Of a stretch of DNA of 64,000 bases, positions 46,764-58,400 are shown in pieces; positions within the stretch are counted from its first letter, which is position 1, and each line of letters starts with the position of its first letter. Location: positions 55,889 to 119,888 of the forward strand of contig JAQOOI010000025.1 of assembly GCA_028554645.1 (NCBI GenBank). The letters are read 5' to 3'. The position numbers were made by a program, and so were the translations under genes. This stretch comes from Omphalotus guepiniiformis. Taxonomy: Eukaryota; Basidiomycota; Agaricomycetes; Agaricales; Omphalotaceae. A model generated the notes under the pieces. That model worked only from the letters and a program-made list of their open reading frames with translations. It had not been told where the DNA came from and made no database searches.

Positions 46764-47993
46764 TTGCCGGAACTCCGCTTTTGCGACCTCGTATTCTCTA
46801 GCTTCTCGCCATTGATTCCTCGAGGCTTTCTTTCCTGCCAGAGTCGAGGGCTCAGCGAGCCTCCCAGTCCTCTAGCGTTTTCCCCCGATTCCGTACTCTC
46901 TCCCCCATCTACCCAGGGCACCCATGGTTCCGGTTCTAACACCGTTTCCATGCCCTTTGTCAGGCGCCACGTAACTCGTAGGCTCAAGGCTGCCAAGGCT
47001 GAATGCGACAAGGAATTGCAACGGGTCACCAATAACATCGCTGCATTTTTCGAGGAGCGACTCAAGGAACCTGATTACGATACCGACCGTGAATACGCAG
47101 AGAGACTCGCAGATTGGCGACGGTGACCATCTGCGTGAATTCTATGGTTTTCATCCTGGTGAGCTCAGGTCCGCCCTTCAGGCCGGCGAATCTAGCTCCG
47201 AGGGTGGATACGAGGCCGAGGCTGAATATCGTCGCCGCATAGCCGACAACGTGCGTCCTATAGCGACGACCTCAATAGCTCTCCCATTCTGACTTACTCC
47301 CCTGGACTTTATACAGCTTCATCTACTTCCAGTCCAGGCGCCCTTCGCAAGCAGCGAAGCGTAGCTTGGGAAAGGCCACTTTCCGCATCCATGTCATCCA
47401 GTACCCTGTCTTCCTCTCCTGCTGGTTCTACTATCATGCTTCCAGAAGTACCACTTACTCGCAAGCTGGCCAACAGTGCGTCTACGGCAATACATATTTC
47501 TCCGAATACCGCTGATGGTTTGCTTTCAACAGAAATTTCCAAAAGCCCCGGGTCCAAAGTTTCTGTCGAGCTGCGAAGCATGAGGCCGCTCAACGTAAAG
47601 CGTCGCGAGGGATGAAGAGGCAACGGGTTGCGGACGACCGAGGATAATTCTTTGTTTGCCATGAACAAGAGAAGAAGTTTACAAACTGGTTCAAGAGGGA
47701 TGGTTCGGTTTGGGATTTCAGAAACAGGATGTGCAACGCTTTGTTCCGCGCGCTTGCCTCCTACCATTCTTTTACTTGCGGTGCGGCGTTCATAGAGGGA
47801 ATCTTTGGTATTTTGTGAAAACGTTGGGCTTGTGGCTGACCGCTACGGTGCCTTGAAAGACTTTTGGAAGCTGATGGACGCCTGGCACGGTATGAAACCC
47901 ACCCCTTGGCGACGCGGCAACATTTACCTACTCGAGGAGAAGAATGGGAACGGCAGCTGGCGCAATATTCCATTCAAAACGCGTTTAACGTAC
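46764..47993 (+). pseudogene. Fragment of another unidentified conserved gene
   Basis: PFVRRHVTRRLKAAKAECDK and ELQRVTNNIAAFFEERL form a protein-like helical block. The frame then shifts near 47089-47125 to DHLREFYGFHPGELRSALQA, an intron-like break follows to about 47317, and RKQRSVAWERPLSASMSSS continues to a stop at 47615. Further downstream, coding-like stretches in other frames end at 47993 (KDFWKLMDAWHGMKPTPW). Mixed frames argue for decay. It is divergent from the minus-strand fragment next to it. Confidence 0.35.
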
Positions 47994-49400
47994 TGAAACG
48001 ACCCCCCGTACTCCCTTCGCGGTCCCTTAGGGTTTAATCTGTTCTTGATTTTTTCTGTATGCGCTGTTTAACCACAATATCATGAGTATTTATGTGCTTT
48101 CGAAACATGAGGTTTGTTTTGATATCGGCAGGAAACCTAAGCTGTTAAATAGACTGCGTATAGATGAGCGTATTTTACGCCAATAATTCGCTATTTTTGC
48201 TTGCGCTACCGAAGTCAACCTCGTAATCATAAGGTAACGATTGAACGGTTTGGTGCTCGGGAAAGATTATTAGAGAGCCCCGCTAGAGGCGTTGATGGCC
48301 TGCGCTAAAGAAGCTGGGAAGTGGGTGGAAGACGCGGTGGCAGTTCGACCCCTTCGCTTCCGCGCGTTACTTCTGATGGGATTGAACCGAGTCGCTGAAT
48401 TTTGGGCAATCGATGGCGATCCGAGGGGTTTCGATTGCTGGGTGAGGGTCAGACCGTAGGTGAGTCCGAGCGAGGATCTTGATCGAATCTTGATCTCACC
48501 TGGGGGCGTATCAAGACGCAATCAAAGACCCTACACGGTCTTTTAGCGTAGCGTCCGGTAGCTTCGGTTTTCGGTGGAGTTGGCGTAGACGAGGGCTGTG
48601 GTAGGTCCTGGGTGCTGGGCTCACTGCATTCATTGGCCGGAATACTAGCTTCTGCTTGATGGATACCACTTGTTCTTGGTGGGATACGCATTTTAAGTCC
48701 ACTGCTGCTACTGCTGCTAGGTTGGTGGGGAGACGTTGATTTCTTCTTCCGTTTTAAGAATTGATTCAGTCGGACAAAGCGAGGGTGAACTCGCTTGAAC
48801 TGACCTGCGCCATTTTCTGGTCTTTTCTGCCCCAATACTTTCGGAGCAAATCCGGACATTTCAAGGCAGAGACTGGCTCCCATCTGCTTTCCATGAGATT
48901 GTGCTGCCTGTCCTCAGAGACCAAGGCTCACGAGTTATCAGATGCCGGGTAGCCTTTCCACTGGTGGTAGTATCAGTTGAGCGGAGTCCTAACGATGAAA
49001 CAAAGAAGTAATACTTTTATTAGATATTCCTGTGAGAAAACGGTTGGAATGGTCGCTAGCAAAATTTAGTAGTTGCGGAGTACTCACGGGTTTATTTTTC
49101 CGCCTGCTGCGTCGATCACCTAGAATTTTTTCTGTGGTGGGTAGGTGATAGGATAATTTGACACGGTAATTAGAAGAGCGATGCTACCATGCAAAGGACG
49201 GCAATGACTACTAGAACCACTTACCAACCTCCCAGAATTCAACTCCGTTCTTGAAGTACCGCGCCTTTGGCATGACGAGTGAGGCGAGGTTACGAGTGCA
49301 GGGAACGAAGTGACCGGAGGAGTTTAGTTGCTGAAATTCAACACAGCATACCCTAATTTAGTATCTGGATAGCAGGAATTACGTTCTTCATTCGGTGTGT
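47994..49400. other. Stretch without a convincing gene
   Basis: About 1.4 kb. A 144-codon minus frame (48449-48883) is Ser/Pro-rich with no recognisable domain, and could be a remnant of the element that carried the adjacent recombinase. Nothing else seen. Confidence 0.35.
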
Positions 49401-49650
49401 AGTAAACGCTAAAGGTGTCGGTCCACTTATTCCTCTCAAGCCGGTGACGCAGCCCATGGGCACCGTCGTGTCTGGCTCTTTCCGCACCTCGACAAACCCA
49501 CGGTTTTTCCCACATGGGCAACCCAGCCTTCACAGCCGCATCTGCAAGGCGCTCTGTGGCGGGTCCCTCTCGCCGATCAACTCGGCGTTCAACCCGTCCC
49601 CACTAAGGGATCCGAGCTCTCTTTCACCCTTTCTTCAGCCATGCGAGGCA
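49401..49650 (+). repeat. Copy A of a ~230 bp dispersed direct repeat
   Basis: Shares with copies B (50751-51010) and C (51811-52050) the ordered blocks GTGTCGGTCC, GGCTCTTTCCGC, CAGCCTTCACAGCCGCA, AAGGCGCTCTGT and a variant of GATCAACTCGGCGTT. Copy A lies at the 5' side of the recombinase frame. Confidence 0.75.
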
Positions 49651-49689
49651 AATGAAGAGCTCAGTGGCTACCTCCAGTTCTGTTCTCAA

Positions 49690-50600
49690 GTACCCTCCAC
49701 GCGTCGCATTTTACATTCCGTAGCCTTACATTCAGCGCTCGAAAACCTATGCCACTGGACAGCGCTCCTATATCGACTTTGTCCGCACTCGCCCCCATCT
49801 TCTCGTTACGCCGGGTCAGTACCTGCCTGCCACAACGCCCGCCATCCTCGAGTGGGTCGCCTCTCTCGGTTATCGGACACTCCAACCTAAGACCATTGAA
49901 GGGTATCCCCAGCGTACGGTCCCTCCATGTTGATGCCGGGCTGCCTTTCAACGATTGCGAATCTGCCTCCGCACGACGTCTCATCCGGGGTATCAAGCGA
50001 TACTATGGCGAGAAGCCACGCTCCCGATCACTCATGACATCCTGCAACGGCTTTCTCAATCCTCAGGGAACCTTCAGGACGTCAACTAAGCCGTCCTTTG
50101 ACGCTGCTATAAATCTTGCTTGGTCAAGTCTTCTTCGATGCGGAGAGTTTACTCTAGGAAGTAAGGAACATTTCGACCCAGCCTTACGTCTTACACGCGC
50201 TTCCGTACGATTTACTCCTTCCTTCGAGAACCCGACTCACGTTCGTCTGGCTCTTCCCGAGTCCAAGACCGACCCGTTTTGCAAAGGTGTCGCTATATTG
50301 ATCGCTGCTGTACAACACCTCCCCACATGCGCTGTTTCCGCTCTCAAGCGCCTCTTTTCCATCCACCCCCTTGCCCTCTAACTCTCCCCAACTGCAGACT
50401 CCGCTTTCTCGCCCGCACTTCATCTCTACACTGAAGATCCAGCTTAGTGGTTTGGGTGTTGACTCGGCACTATATTCGATACTGCGACTTCGGCTTAGCG
50501 AAACTATCTTGAGGTCCCAGCTGGTCCCAGCCGATCGAGTTCTCCGTCTATCGGCCCGTCTTCACGTGGCCGCCGCTCTGGCTGAGCCTAGCCTCCTGTG
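49690..50600 (+). pseudogene. Degenerate tyrosine recombinase (Crypton/DIRS-type)
   Basis: Coding blocks in three frames can be followed. In one, ATTPAILEWVASLGYRTLQP and KTIEGYPQRT; in the next, VRSLHVDAGLPFNDCESASA and RLIRGIKRYYGEKPRS; then WSSLLRCGEFTLGSKEHFD, ALPESKTDPFCKGVAILIAA and CAVSALKRLFSIHPL to a stop at 50381. A C-terminal tail RLSARLHVAAALAEP lies at 50547-50591 after a break. LRCGEF fits the first catalytic Arg of tyrosine recombinases. The HxxR and nucleophile Tyr region appears deleted or scrambled between 50400 and 50530. Agaricomycete genomes carry many such recombinases in mobile elements; this copy is inactive. Confidence 0.55.
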
Positions 50601-50750
50601 CCTCCGGCCCTTCCCTTCGCTTCCGTGGTTGGCTTCAGGCTTCAGCTTGGCGTCCCTTTCGAGCGATCCTCGCGAGAGAGCTTCAGCGACTCACATGATT
50701 TGTTTGTGCCAAGTAACCCCTCTAACCAGTCGAGCAGCGTAGAAAGTTCC

Positions 50751-51010
50751 TCATTTGGTAAAAGCTAAAGGTGTCGGTCCTATGGTTCCTCGCGTCGCTC
50801 TCAAGCTGATGATCAAACTAGGCGCTGCCATGTCCGGCTCTTTCCGCACCGCGCAGTACCTCGACGGACCTACAGTTACCCCAGCCTTCACAGCCGCATC
50901 TATCGATGTTTTCGAAAGCAAGCAAGGCGCTCTGTGACAGTCCCTCTTGCCACAGATCAACTCGGCGTTGAACCTTCCCCACCAAGGGCCCTCTCTTCAG
51001 TCATGCGACG
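50751..51010 (+). repeat. Copy B of the ~230 bp direct repeat
   Basis: Most complete copy: a short frame (50755-50937) through it reads AFTAASIDVFESKQGAL at its end, and copy C keeps a close version of that ending. About 1.35 kb from copy A and 1.06 kb from copy C. Confidence 0.75.
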
Positions 51011-51810
51011 CAAAGCATCGATTCATGAGGAGTATGTCTATCTCAAAATTCCCCTAATTTAAAGCAACATTAGGATCCCTCTATATTTCCAGGCCGAGCC
51101 CTGAATTCCTTACACAACTAGAAATATTCCATCAAGCCTCCTTTAGGATCTCTCAGAAGAACGAACCTCTTTTTTTCGCGTCCGACTGATCAACCGACCC
51201 CTACTTAGATTGCGACGAGACGCTGCCTTCAACTGGCTTGTTCGCTCACTTTCCTCGTACCCCTTCCGACTCTACAGCCACAACCCCAACTTCACCCCTC
51301 CATGTAGACGCATCCGCTGGAAATGTGTGGACAGGAGCTCGCTACACGCGAGCATACGTTCGACCACTATCAGCTTGGTCCGGCGACACGTGCGACGATG
51401 TCTCCCAAAACCCCCCCGCTGACCGTCTACAAACCAAGCGACCCAGCTCATCCCGCTCGCGTTTACCCTCCGATGCGCGTCCTCGTCGTCTGTCTGGTCT
51501 ATCGTTTGGTGGCACGCTAGGGGATGTGTTAGCGACGCCCTCTTTGAATGGTACACCATGGAGGTCTCCAAATGAGACAGGCGGCACGCGGGATGGGTCA
51601 CCAGACGAAGGCGTTAACGAAGAAGCTACTGCGAAACCCAAGACTCTCCAGGCGGAATCATGTTATCACCTCCTCTAACCGCGGCCTTAACCAGATGTAC
51701 ATTTTGTGACAGCAAAGGTTCAAAGCACTAATCTAAATTTCCAACCTCTCAGTCAATATCTTTTCACGGTCAAAGCGATTGTTGCGCCGATCGCGGGAAT
51801 TATGCTGTTC
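51011..51810. other. Stretch between repeat copies, no supported gene
   Basis: A 146-codon plus frame (51238-51678) is Ser/Thr/Arg/Pro-rich with no recognisable domain; overlapping frames in other phases are as long, so I do not call it. It could be a captured fragment like those at 45-48 kb. Confidence 0.3.
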
Positions 51811-52050
51811 ATTCGGTGTATAGTAAAAGCTGAACGTGTCGGTCCCATTATTCCTCACCCTTGCCCTCATGATCATACCAGGCACTGCCGTGTCTGGCTC
51901 TTTCCGCGCCGCTCGACAAATCTACAGTTATTCCCACACGGGCACCCAGCCTTCACAGCCGCACTTATTGATGCTTTCGAAAGCAAGCAAGGCGCTCTGT
52001 AACAGCTCCTCTTGCCGCAGATGAACTGGGCGTTGAACCTGTCCAGTGAA
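51811..52050 (+). repeat. Copy C of the ~230 bp direct repeat
   Basis: Carries the same ordered blocks as copies A and B. A second repeated block (CCTCGCGAGAGAGCTT then a variant of GGTTTGTGCCAAGTAA) at 50668-50715 recurs at 52470-52515, so a longer unit of about 1.8 kb may once have been duplicated. Confidence 0.7.
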
Positions 52051-52723
52051 GCCTACTTCAGGTCTACTCGAGAAGCTAAGTTTGGTGTAACACCGGAGGC
52101 GAATAAAGGCGGAAGAATGGAAGAAGGATGAGGGTGGGAAGTACATGCTGGCAAATATAAAAATGTTGGTTCGGAAGTTGTATGGGATTCTCGATACTAT
52201 TTGATTGTGGTAGCCAATACATCCAGAGCTGCCAGCTGACCGTTTCCGCCACAACGACGACGCTTTGCCAGTTGCTCCGCTCTACGCTTTGACTCTCGCT
52301 GACCGGCATAGAGCTCGATAGCGAACTCTCTTTTTCTTTTTCTCACCTACCTTGCCACATTCCCTCTGCTTGTATTTTTCCCTTTGATTGTCTCACTGTC
52401 TTTCGCCTCATGTTACGTAGCATACTACATTCATCTCTGCCAGCTTGAGATTAGCCCTTAAGGGTGCCTCGCGAGAGAGCTTTGGCGACCAAACATAATG
52501 GTTTGTCCCTAGTAAACTCTCGCGTGATTGCTTCGTTCACTCTCAATCTCATCTCTCCTCTCAAATCCGCGAGCAACACAAAACGTTTTATTGTGTTGGG
52601 TTAATGGTTCATAAAAAACTACAAAGAGCTGAAATTAACCAAGTGTAAATTCCTTAAGGTAGGGCGAGCGGGACTGAGCTAGGTCGAATTTTTCGGGGAA
52701 TTCTAATTTGCTCCATTTCGACA
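52051..52723. other. Stretch without a gene
   Basis: Pyrimidine-rich in part; holds only the second copy of the CCTCGCGAGAGAGC block (about 52470) and the 3' flank of the SRPK-like gene. Confidence 0.4.
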
Positions 52724-54256
52724 TTATTCAGTGAGCCATTCGTCTTTGAGCAGATCGTCAGCTGAAGGCCTAGAAGATGGATCAATGTGCATAGCCCGCT
52801 GAATGAAGCTATAAATCTGAGTAATTTCTTCCTTGGAAAACCGATCTCGAAGCGAGGCGCAAAGCCGTTCCTTCAAGCTCCCTGGTGTATACTCTTGAAG
52901 ATTCAGGTTAGACACCTCATCTAGATTGGTACATGTTTAGCAGCTCAACATTCTCAAAAACAATCAAATGACCTTTTTTGCAAGTAGCGATAAAAGGGAT
53001 AGGAAAAGGGCCAAGGATTTCCCTTATCTGCAGAAGATGCCCGGTAGCATAACTCTCCGGTTCCAAGCGTGCAAATAGATGTTGACCGGTAAGAAGCTCA
53101 AAGGTCTACCATATATCTCAGCACTTTTCTTGTCTCAAGGGAAGAAGTTATCTACCAAACATCCTATTGCCCATATATCGACATTGTAACTCCATGGATA
53201 ACCAAGGGCTACTTCCGGAGCTCTGAGAGTGTAAGGCATAACTTCTATGCAGTCAGCTCCGCATTCCACTGGAACAGCTTTGTGTAGAAAATGTCAGCTA
53301 GATACAGGCCGAACAGACCAAAGTCTGGCTTACCCTGTCCATAATCAGTCAGGCGGAAAAAAAAATCTTCGGTAGCTGTGTAATTAAAAGGAGCTAGGGG
53401 TTGACTGCGAGCAGTTAAGATGGGGTGGGATAGGCCTGGCTGCTTTTGCGGCGGATACATGGTAGAAGGATTCTCTTTGAGATATTCAGATAACACAGGC
53501 AACTTCTCGTCTATAGATATCAGGATGTTGTTCGCCTTAATATCTATACAAAGCAGCTTCAGATTGGGCCGACAAACTAACTGGAGAAATAAAGAAGACA
53601 CCTGCCTGTATGTACCATTCCCAAGTGATGCAAGCAAGCAACAGCTTTCAGCGTGTGGCGGACTATGTTCTTGATTGTTGACAATGGGACAATGAAGTCC
53701 GGCAAACAACTGATTAGCTGTTGAACCGATGGTGCATGCGGTGTGAATGCTATGCAGTAGTGCGCCTTCTCGCCGTATTTGCTGTCCACAAAGAACGCAT
53801 CTAGAGCCGTAACACAGTGAGCTATACCTGGATGGCTTTTTTCATCACTAAGGCGCAGTAGTGTGACTGCTTCCCAACTCAATCCTGCATTGAGATGGGA
53901 CGTGGCACGAACAGTGAGGATTTTCAATGCAAAAAAATCCTTGCCGAGTGGTCTAACAGAGAATTAAGTTTCAGAACTTGGGGTGTGGAAATCACCTACC
54001 GCTCAGCACAATGAACTAGCCATACACTTGAGGTTGCCCCCCATCCAAGTTTCCGCACAACGGTATAACTTCGCTTGGACTGGGATGCCTTCAGCTGATC
54101 CCCAAAGTTGAGAGAGATAAAGCCGGGTGCGACTGCAAGAGGCAAGCCATGCGGCTCCTCATCGCATTGAATGTATTTTCTTTGTCGCTTGAATAGCCAA
54201 GAAAACTGAAGTCTTGTAAAGAACTTCAGTTTTGTCCGCTGATGCCTCCGAAACAT
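52724..54256 (-). CDS. SRPK-type (SR protein) kinase
   Basis: About six exons from the ATG at 54256 to the stop at 52724-52726. The kinase N-lobe has VVRKLGWGATSSVWL (P-loop) and FALKILTV (Lys). After a GC-AG intron (53544-53605) the catalytic loop reads VHTDIKANNILIS; HTD in place of HRD is the SRPK hallmark. A long insert follows (ENPSTMYPPQKQPGLSHP), then RLTDYGQGKP (DFG position as DYG), YTLRAPEVALG (APE) and NVDIWAIGCL. The end IDPSSRPSADDLLKDEWL is the usual kinase C-terminus. SRPKs phosphorylate Arg/Ser-rich splicing factors; many Agaricomycete paralogues exist and this one's substrate is unknown. No frame break was found. Confidence 0.75.
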
Positions 54257-55440
54257 GGGTGTACTATGGAAGTTGACGGGTCAGCCGAGAGAAAGCAGAC
54301 AAGGCACTTTGGAGAATTGCGCGCACCACAGGAATCGCACACACCACAACATGGCTGGGGGTGACAACAGGTCAAAAATGGTTCCGCTCACGATGAGCAC
54401 TTGACCGCACGGTCGAGAAGAAACCAAGCGACATGGCTGGCCAAACACTCGCCTGGGGACTAAAACTTTTAAGTACAAATGAAAAGAACCGGCCGCCAAC
54501 CACGGTATGCAAAGGATCATCAGACAACAGCTCAATCACACATGGGCGTGAAACGTTGACCACTCACAGCAGGTCTTACTTCGGTTCTTCAAACCGCCGA
54601 GAGCTGTGGGATACAGCGTTGCTCTACAACCTTGACTACAGTCAGATTACCAGCCGTTCGGGCCCAATTTCAATTGGCACCTCGGATATAGGCCTATAGT
54701 AGGCGACGTAAACGTATTCTAGAAAGGATGTGATCCACCTTTGAAGGGTGCGAATGACCTTAAGCTTCGATAACTCACATTTGTATAAGACTTGGTACCG
54801 GTAGAGACTTATTACCGGTACTGAGGACTGAAGTACTGAATGCCTAGTTTGGACGCAAAACACGCCGCGTACCATCCTCACATCTTCATTGCTTACCTTA
54901 CCACAGGGCCTTTAGTACATCCCGATCGGTTTTGTAGATCCGTCGATACACCAAACATAAAGCCCCGGAAATCAAAAAAGCGGCAGTCGAAAAGGTTTTT
55001 GCGTACGCCAAAATCTCCTAACGTCCAGTCGGTACTATCAAGATACTACCTGTCAATGAAGTAAGCGAAAAGCGTCGATACGTACTAAGCACCGCTACGA
55101 ACCGTGGACTGAACCACAAGTCGCCGCCAGGAGGCAGGAGCCTGCAGGAGCGCAGGTTGAATGTTACATTATGAATAAGTAAATCTCGAGTACCATCCTT
55201 AGTCTCGGAGACCGAAGTGCGGTTGAGCAGGCCGGTCTTGCACTGCACGAGGTTTTCGTCCATCGCACGCGGAAGTCACACAGGAACGATCCGCATGCCC
55301 ACGGCCCACTCGATCGCCGTGCTTGTTTCTTGACTTAATTTGGGGACTTAGCGGGATAAAACGCTTGAAAAACCCTTTTACCTGCTGCCCTCCTAAATGG
55401 GCGTTGGGGTTCCAGGTGTCGGCCAGCTTACGGAGCGGAG
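54257..55440. other. Stretch without a convincing gene
   Basis: About 1.2 kb between the SRPK-like gene and the transposase. A direct repeat of TACCGGTA (around 54794 and 54812) is visible. I looked here for an inverted-repeat partner of the region after 59286 and found none by eye. Confidence 0.4.
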
Positions 55441-58400
55441 GTGATGGGTAATAGTAATTCTATTCAAACGGTATTACTATTCAAAGGCCCGTTTCACCAC
55501 GAAGGGATGCAAAAATTTGAAATAATGTCTAGACAATTAGCTTCGACTAGCAGTTACCCGTGCTATGCACCGTGCACGGATGTAAGCTTGGGCTGTCAAT
55601 CTCGACCATGCCCAGGACTGAGTGGCGAAGTGTATCCAAGAATCTCAGACTATCTTCATCGCTCAGCTGCAGCAGGTGGTGGTGCACGTTCAGTCACAAC
55701 GACAGCACAATCACTTTTTAATACAAAGTACTCCAAGCTCACCAGACGCGAGAAGACTGAAGTTCAAATTCAACAAGCGCAGGAGTTTAGGTGGCGAAAC
55801 GAACATCAGTTTCTGCGTGTATATTCCACCTCATGCCATAAATTTGCTCGTCCCAACACATCTTCAGAATCTTCTGCTCACATTCAACCTTGTTTGCCCT
55901 GCGCTAGTCTTTTGGATGTGCGAGAGTTCAAGAACATTCTTCGCGTGCCTATTCCTGCTGAAGAGAACTACAAGTATGTCAATTCTGTTTTCCGGAATGA
56001 GGTTCTGGGAGATCAGTACCTCAGAGTGGCAGGTTTAAAGGAGCTTGTCGAGTCAACTAAGGTAATGTATATCATTCAACTTGGTTTGCAGTTTGACCTA
56101 TTTGCTTCTCGCAGAATACAAATGACTCAATATGGGTCAAGTTTGCTCAAGGTGTTCTGCGGGGGAAATACAAGAATGACGAAGTTTTCCTTGGGCTAGT
56201 TCAGGCTATGGTTCAGAAGATCGATCGAAAAGAACGTGGTGTCGGGCTTCAGAACTTCAAATATTCCCCAGCATGGGATGAATTTGTTCAAATTGCTCAC
56301 ATACATAGTCCTCGAGCATATCGGTTCCTGTCGAATCACTTCCCTGCCCGTGTTGAGCGCAAGATCAAGTAAGTCATACCATAGAATGTAGATACCTCTG
56401 AGCTGTGAACTCATCGTTCGTTAAACAGGATGAAACAGTCAAAGCAGGCAAGATTACCATTCGTCATTTGCAACGAAACGTTCTCGCGCGTCAAATCATA
56501 CCTAGACTCAGCGGACTATTCTGGTCCCGTCGCTGTAGCTTGCGATGACACGAAACTATTCAGTGCTCTGAAGCTTTCTTGGAATAAGAGTAACGAGCAA
56601 TATTATCTGGTCGGAGGTATAGATGGACAATTGAGCTTGCGGATAAAGAGGCCGTAGAAAGGTTGATGAAGGATTCTAACATCGTTAAAGGAACTAAGGT
56701 ACGTCAATAGTTTCGAGCCACAAAAATCATCTGTGTAATGAGAATCAACAGGTTCGTTTGTGGCTAGTCCAGATTCCTCGGCCAAAATTTGCTCCATTCA
56801 TCATCGCTGCTCAGCCAATTACCGACAGCCTTCCTGTTCCTGAGCTTCTAAGACACCACAGGCAGATTATCTTTGGTCTTTTGAAGCTTGATATCCATGT
56901 TGTTTCGTATGCATGCGATGGGACAGAGACGGAGCGAAGTGTCGAACGTGAATTCATCACAGCAGCAGACTCTCACATCTCGGTAGATATCCCTTCTCCT
57001 CGCAATGGGGTGCCGTCTATTTCCATCCAAATTCCCGTTTTCATGCATCATCCAATTGCCATGGTCCAAGATGCAAAGCATGGTTTGAAGACATTTCGTA
57101 ACAACCTGTTCTCTGGCGCTCGTCTCTTGGTACTCGGAAACTATTCAACCTTCTATCAACAGGTCCGAGATGTAGCATTTAAGGAGAAGTCCCCATTATA
57201 TCGCCGTGACGTCGAGAAGTTGGACCATCAGGATGATAATGCTGCCACCCGTCTCTTTTCCGCTGCAACTCTCCAGCACTTGGCTCAGAACGTGAATGAC
57301 GGCGATCGAGAGAACCTCGCGTTGGTTGTTTACCTGTTTGTTTTTGGAGAGGTGACCGATGCATACCAGAACAGGTATATTGGACACCAAGAACGCATCA
57401 CCATGCTTCTTCGTGCACGGTACTTTGTGGACATGTGGCAGAAGTTCTTAAACGACCTTCCATGCTATCCACAGCACAAGTATCTTTTGTCGCATGAAGC
57501 CATAGACACCTTGCGGTTTCTTATAGATGGTCTTATCTCCCTTATTGTCATCCACCGTGATTACTACCTCACTACTCCGCTTCTTCCATGGTTGCATTCG
57601 ACAGAGCCATGCGAGCATTGTTTCGGCCTCGCGAGACAGCACGTTCCGGATTTTTCGCTGCTGGACTTCTTTCAGATGATGCCCAAATTCACGGTTCAAC
57701 TCATACGAGAGTGGGTAATGAACGCTCATTATCTGAAACTGCAGACAAACTCAAGGCTCGCGCTGCTGGTTACCATCATACATATGCCAGTCTTCGTGAC
57801 CTCGACATCATCGCTCTCGGGTCTTTTCCTTCAGATGCGCAGATTGTAGATGCTTCGAAAAGAGCGGCCGAAGAAGCTGAGAGTCTTTGGGCTCTTCTCG
57901 GAGTGTATCCTGATTCCTTGTATCCATCAACACACTTCGATGACCCACCGTGACGACATCACTTCTGTAGCAGATAACTTCGATAATTTGGACGAAGGTG
58001 CTTTCGATTTCGAAGACTCGCAGTTCGATTTGGAGATGGAAGAACTGCAGGAACTTATTCATCTCAATGAGAGGCGCCAGAAACCTATCCAGCGAAGAGC
58101 AAGATCGACTCGATTCTTTGATTTATGCATCGTTAGCATTGGCTGTTGATGACCAACTAGCAATGTATGTCAAGTCTTCTTTCATAGCTATGAGTTTGGT
58201 TCTCATATATAAACCCTATTCAGTAATTCACTGCCGAAAATCGACGACGAAACCTATGAGAGCTTTCTCGCTGAGGGCCGTCAAGCTCATGAAGAGTTTA
58301 ACATGCTACTTGCTGACAGTCCTCCTGCCGATGGAGCCAGAATTGACTATTCAGTTGATGAGGTCTTTGACGGAGTTTCGGTCGATCCGCTCGTTGAGCT

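Noticed and set aside
45089..47993. Helitron boundaries for the gene-fragment mosaic
   Set aside because: No 5' TC with 3' CTRR pair was found at plausible positions, and the hairpin is not followed by CTRR.
49444..49890. 148-codon plus frame as a separate gene
   Set aside because: It overlaps the recombinase blocks in another phase and starts inside repeat copy A; better explained as part of the decayed element.
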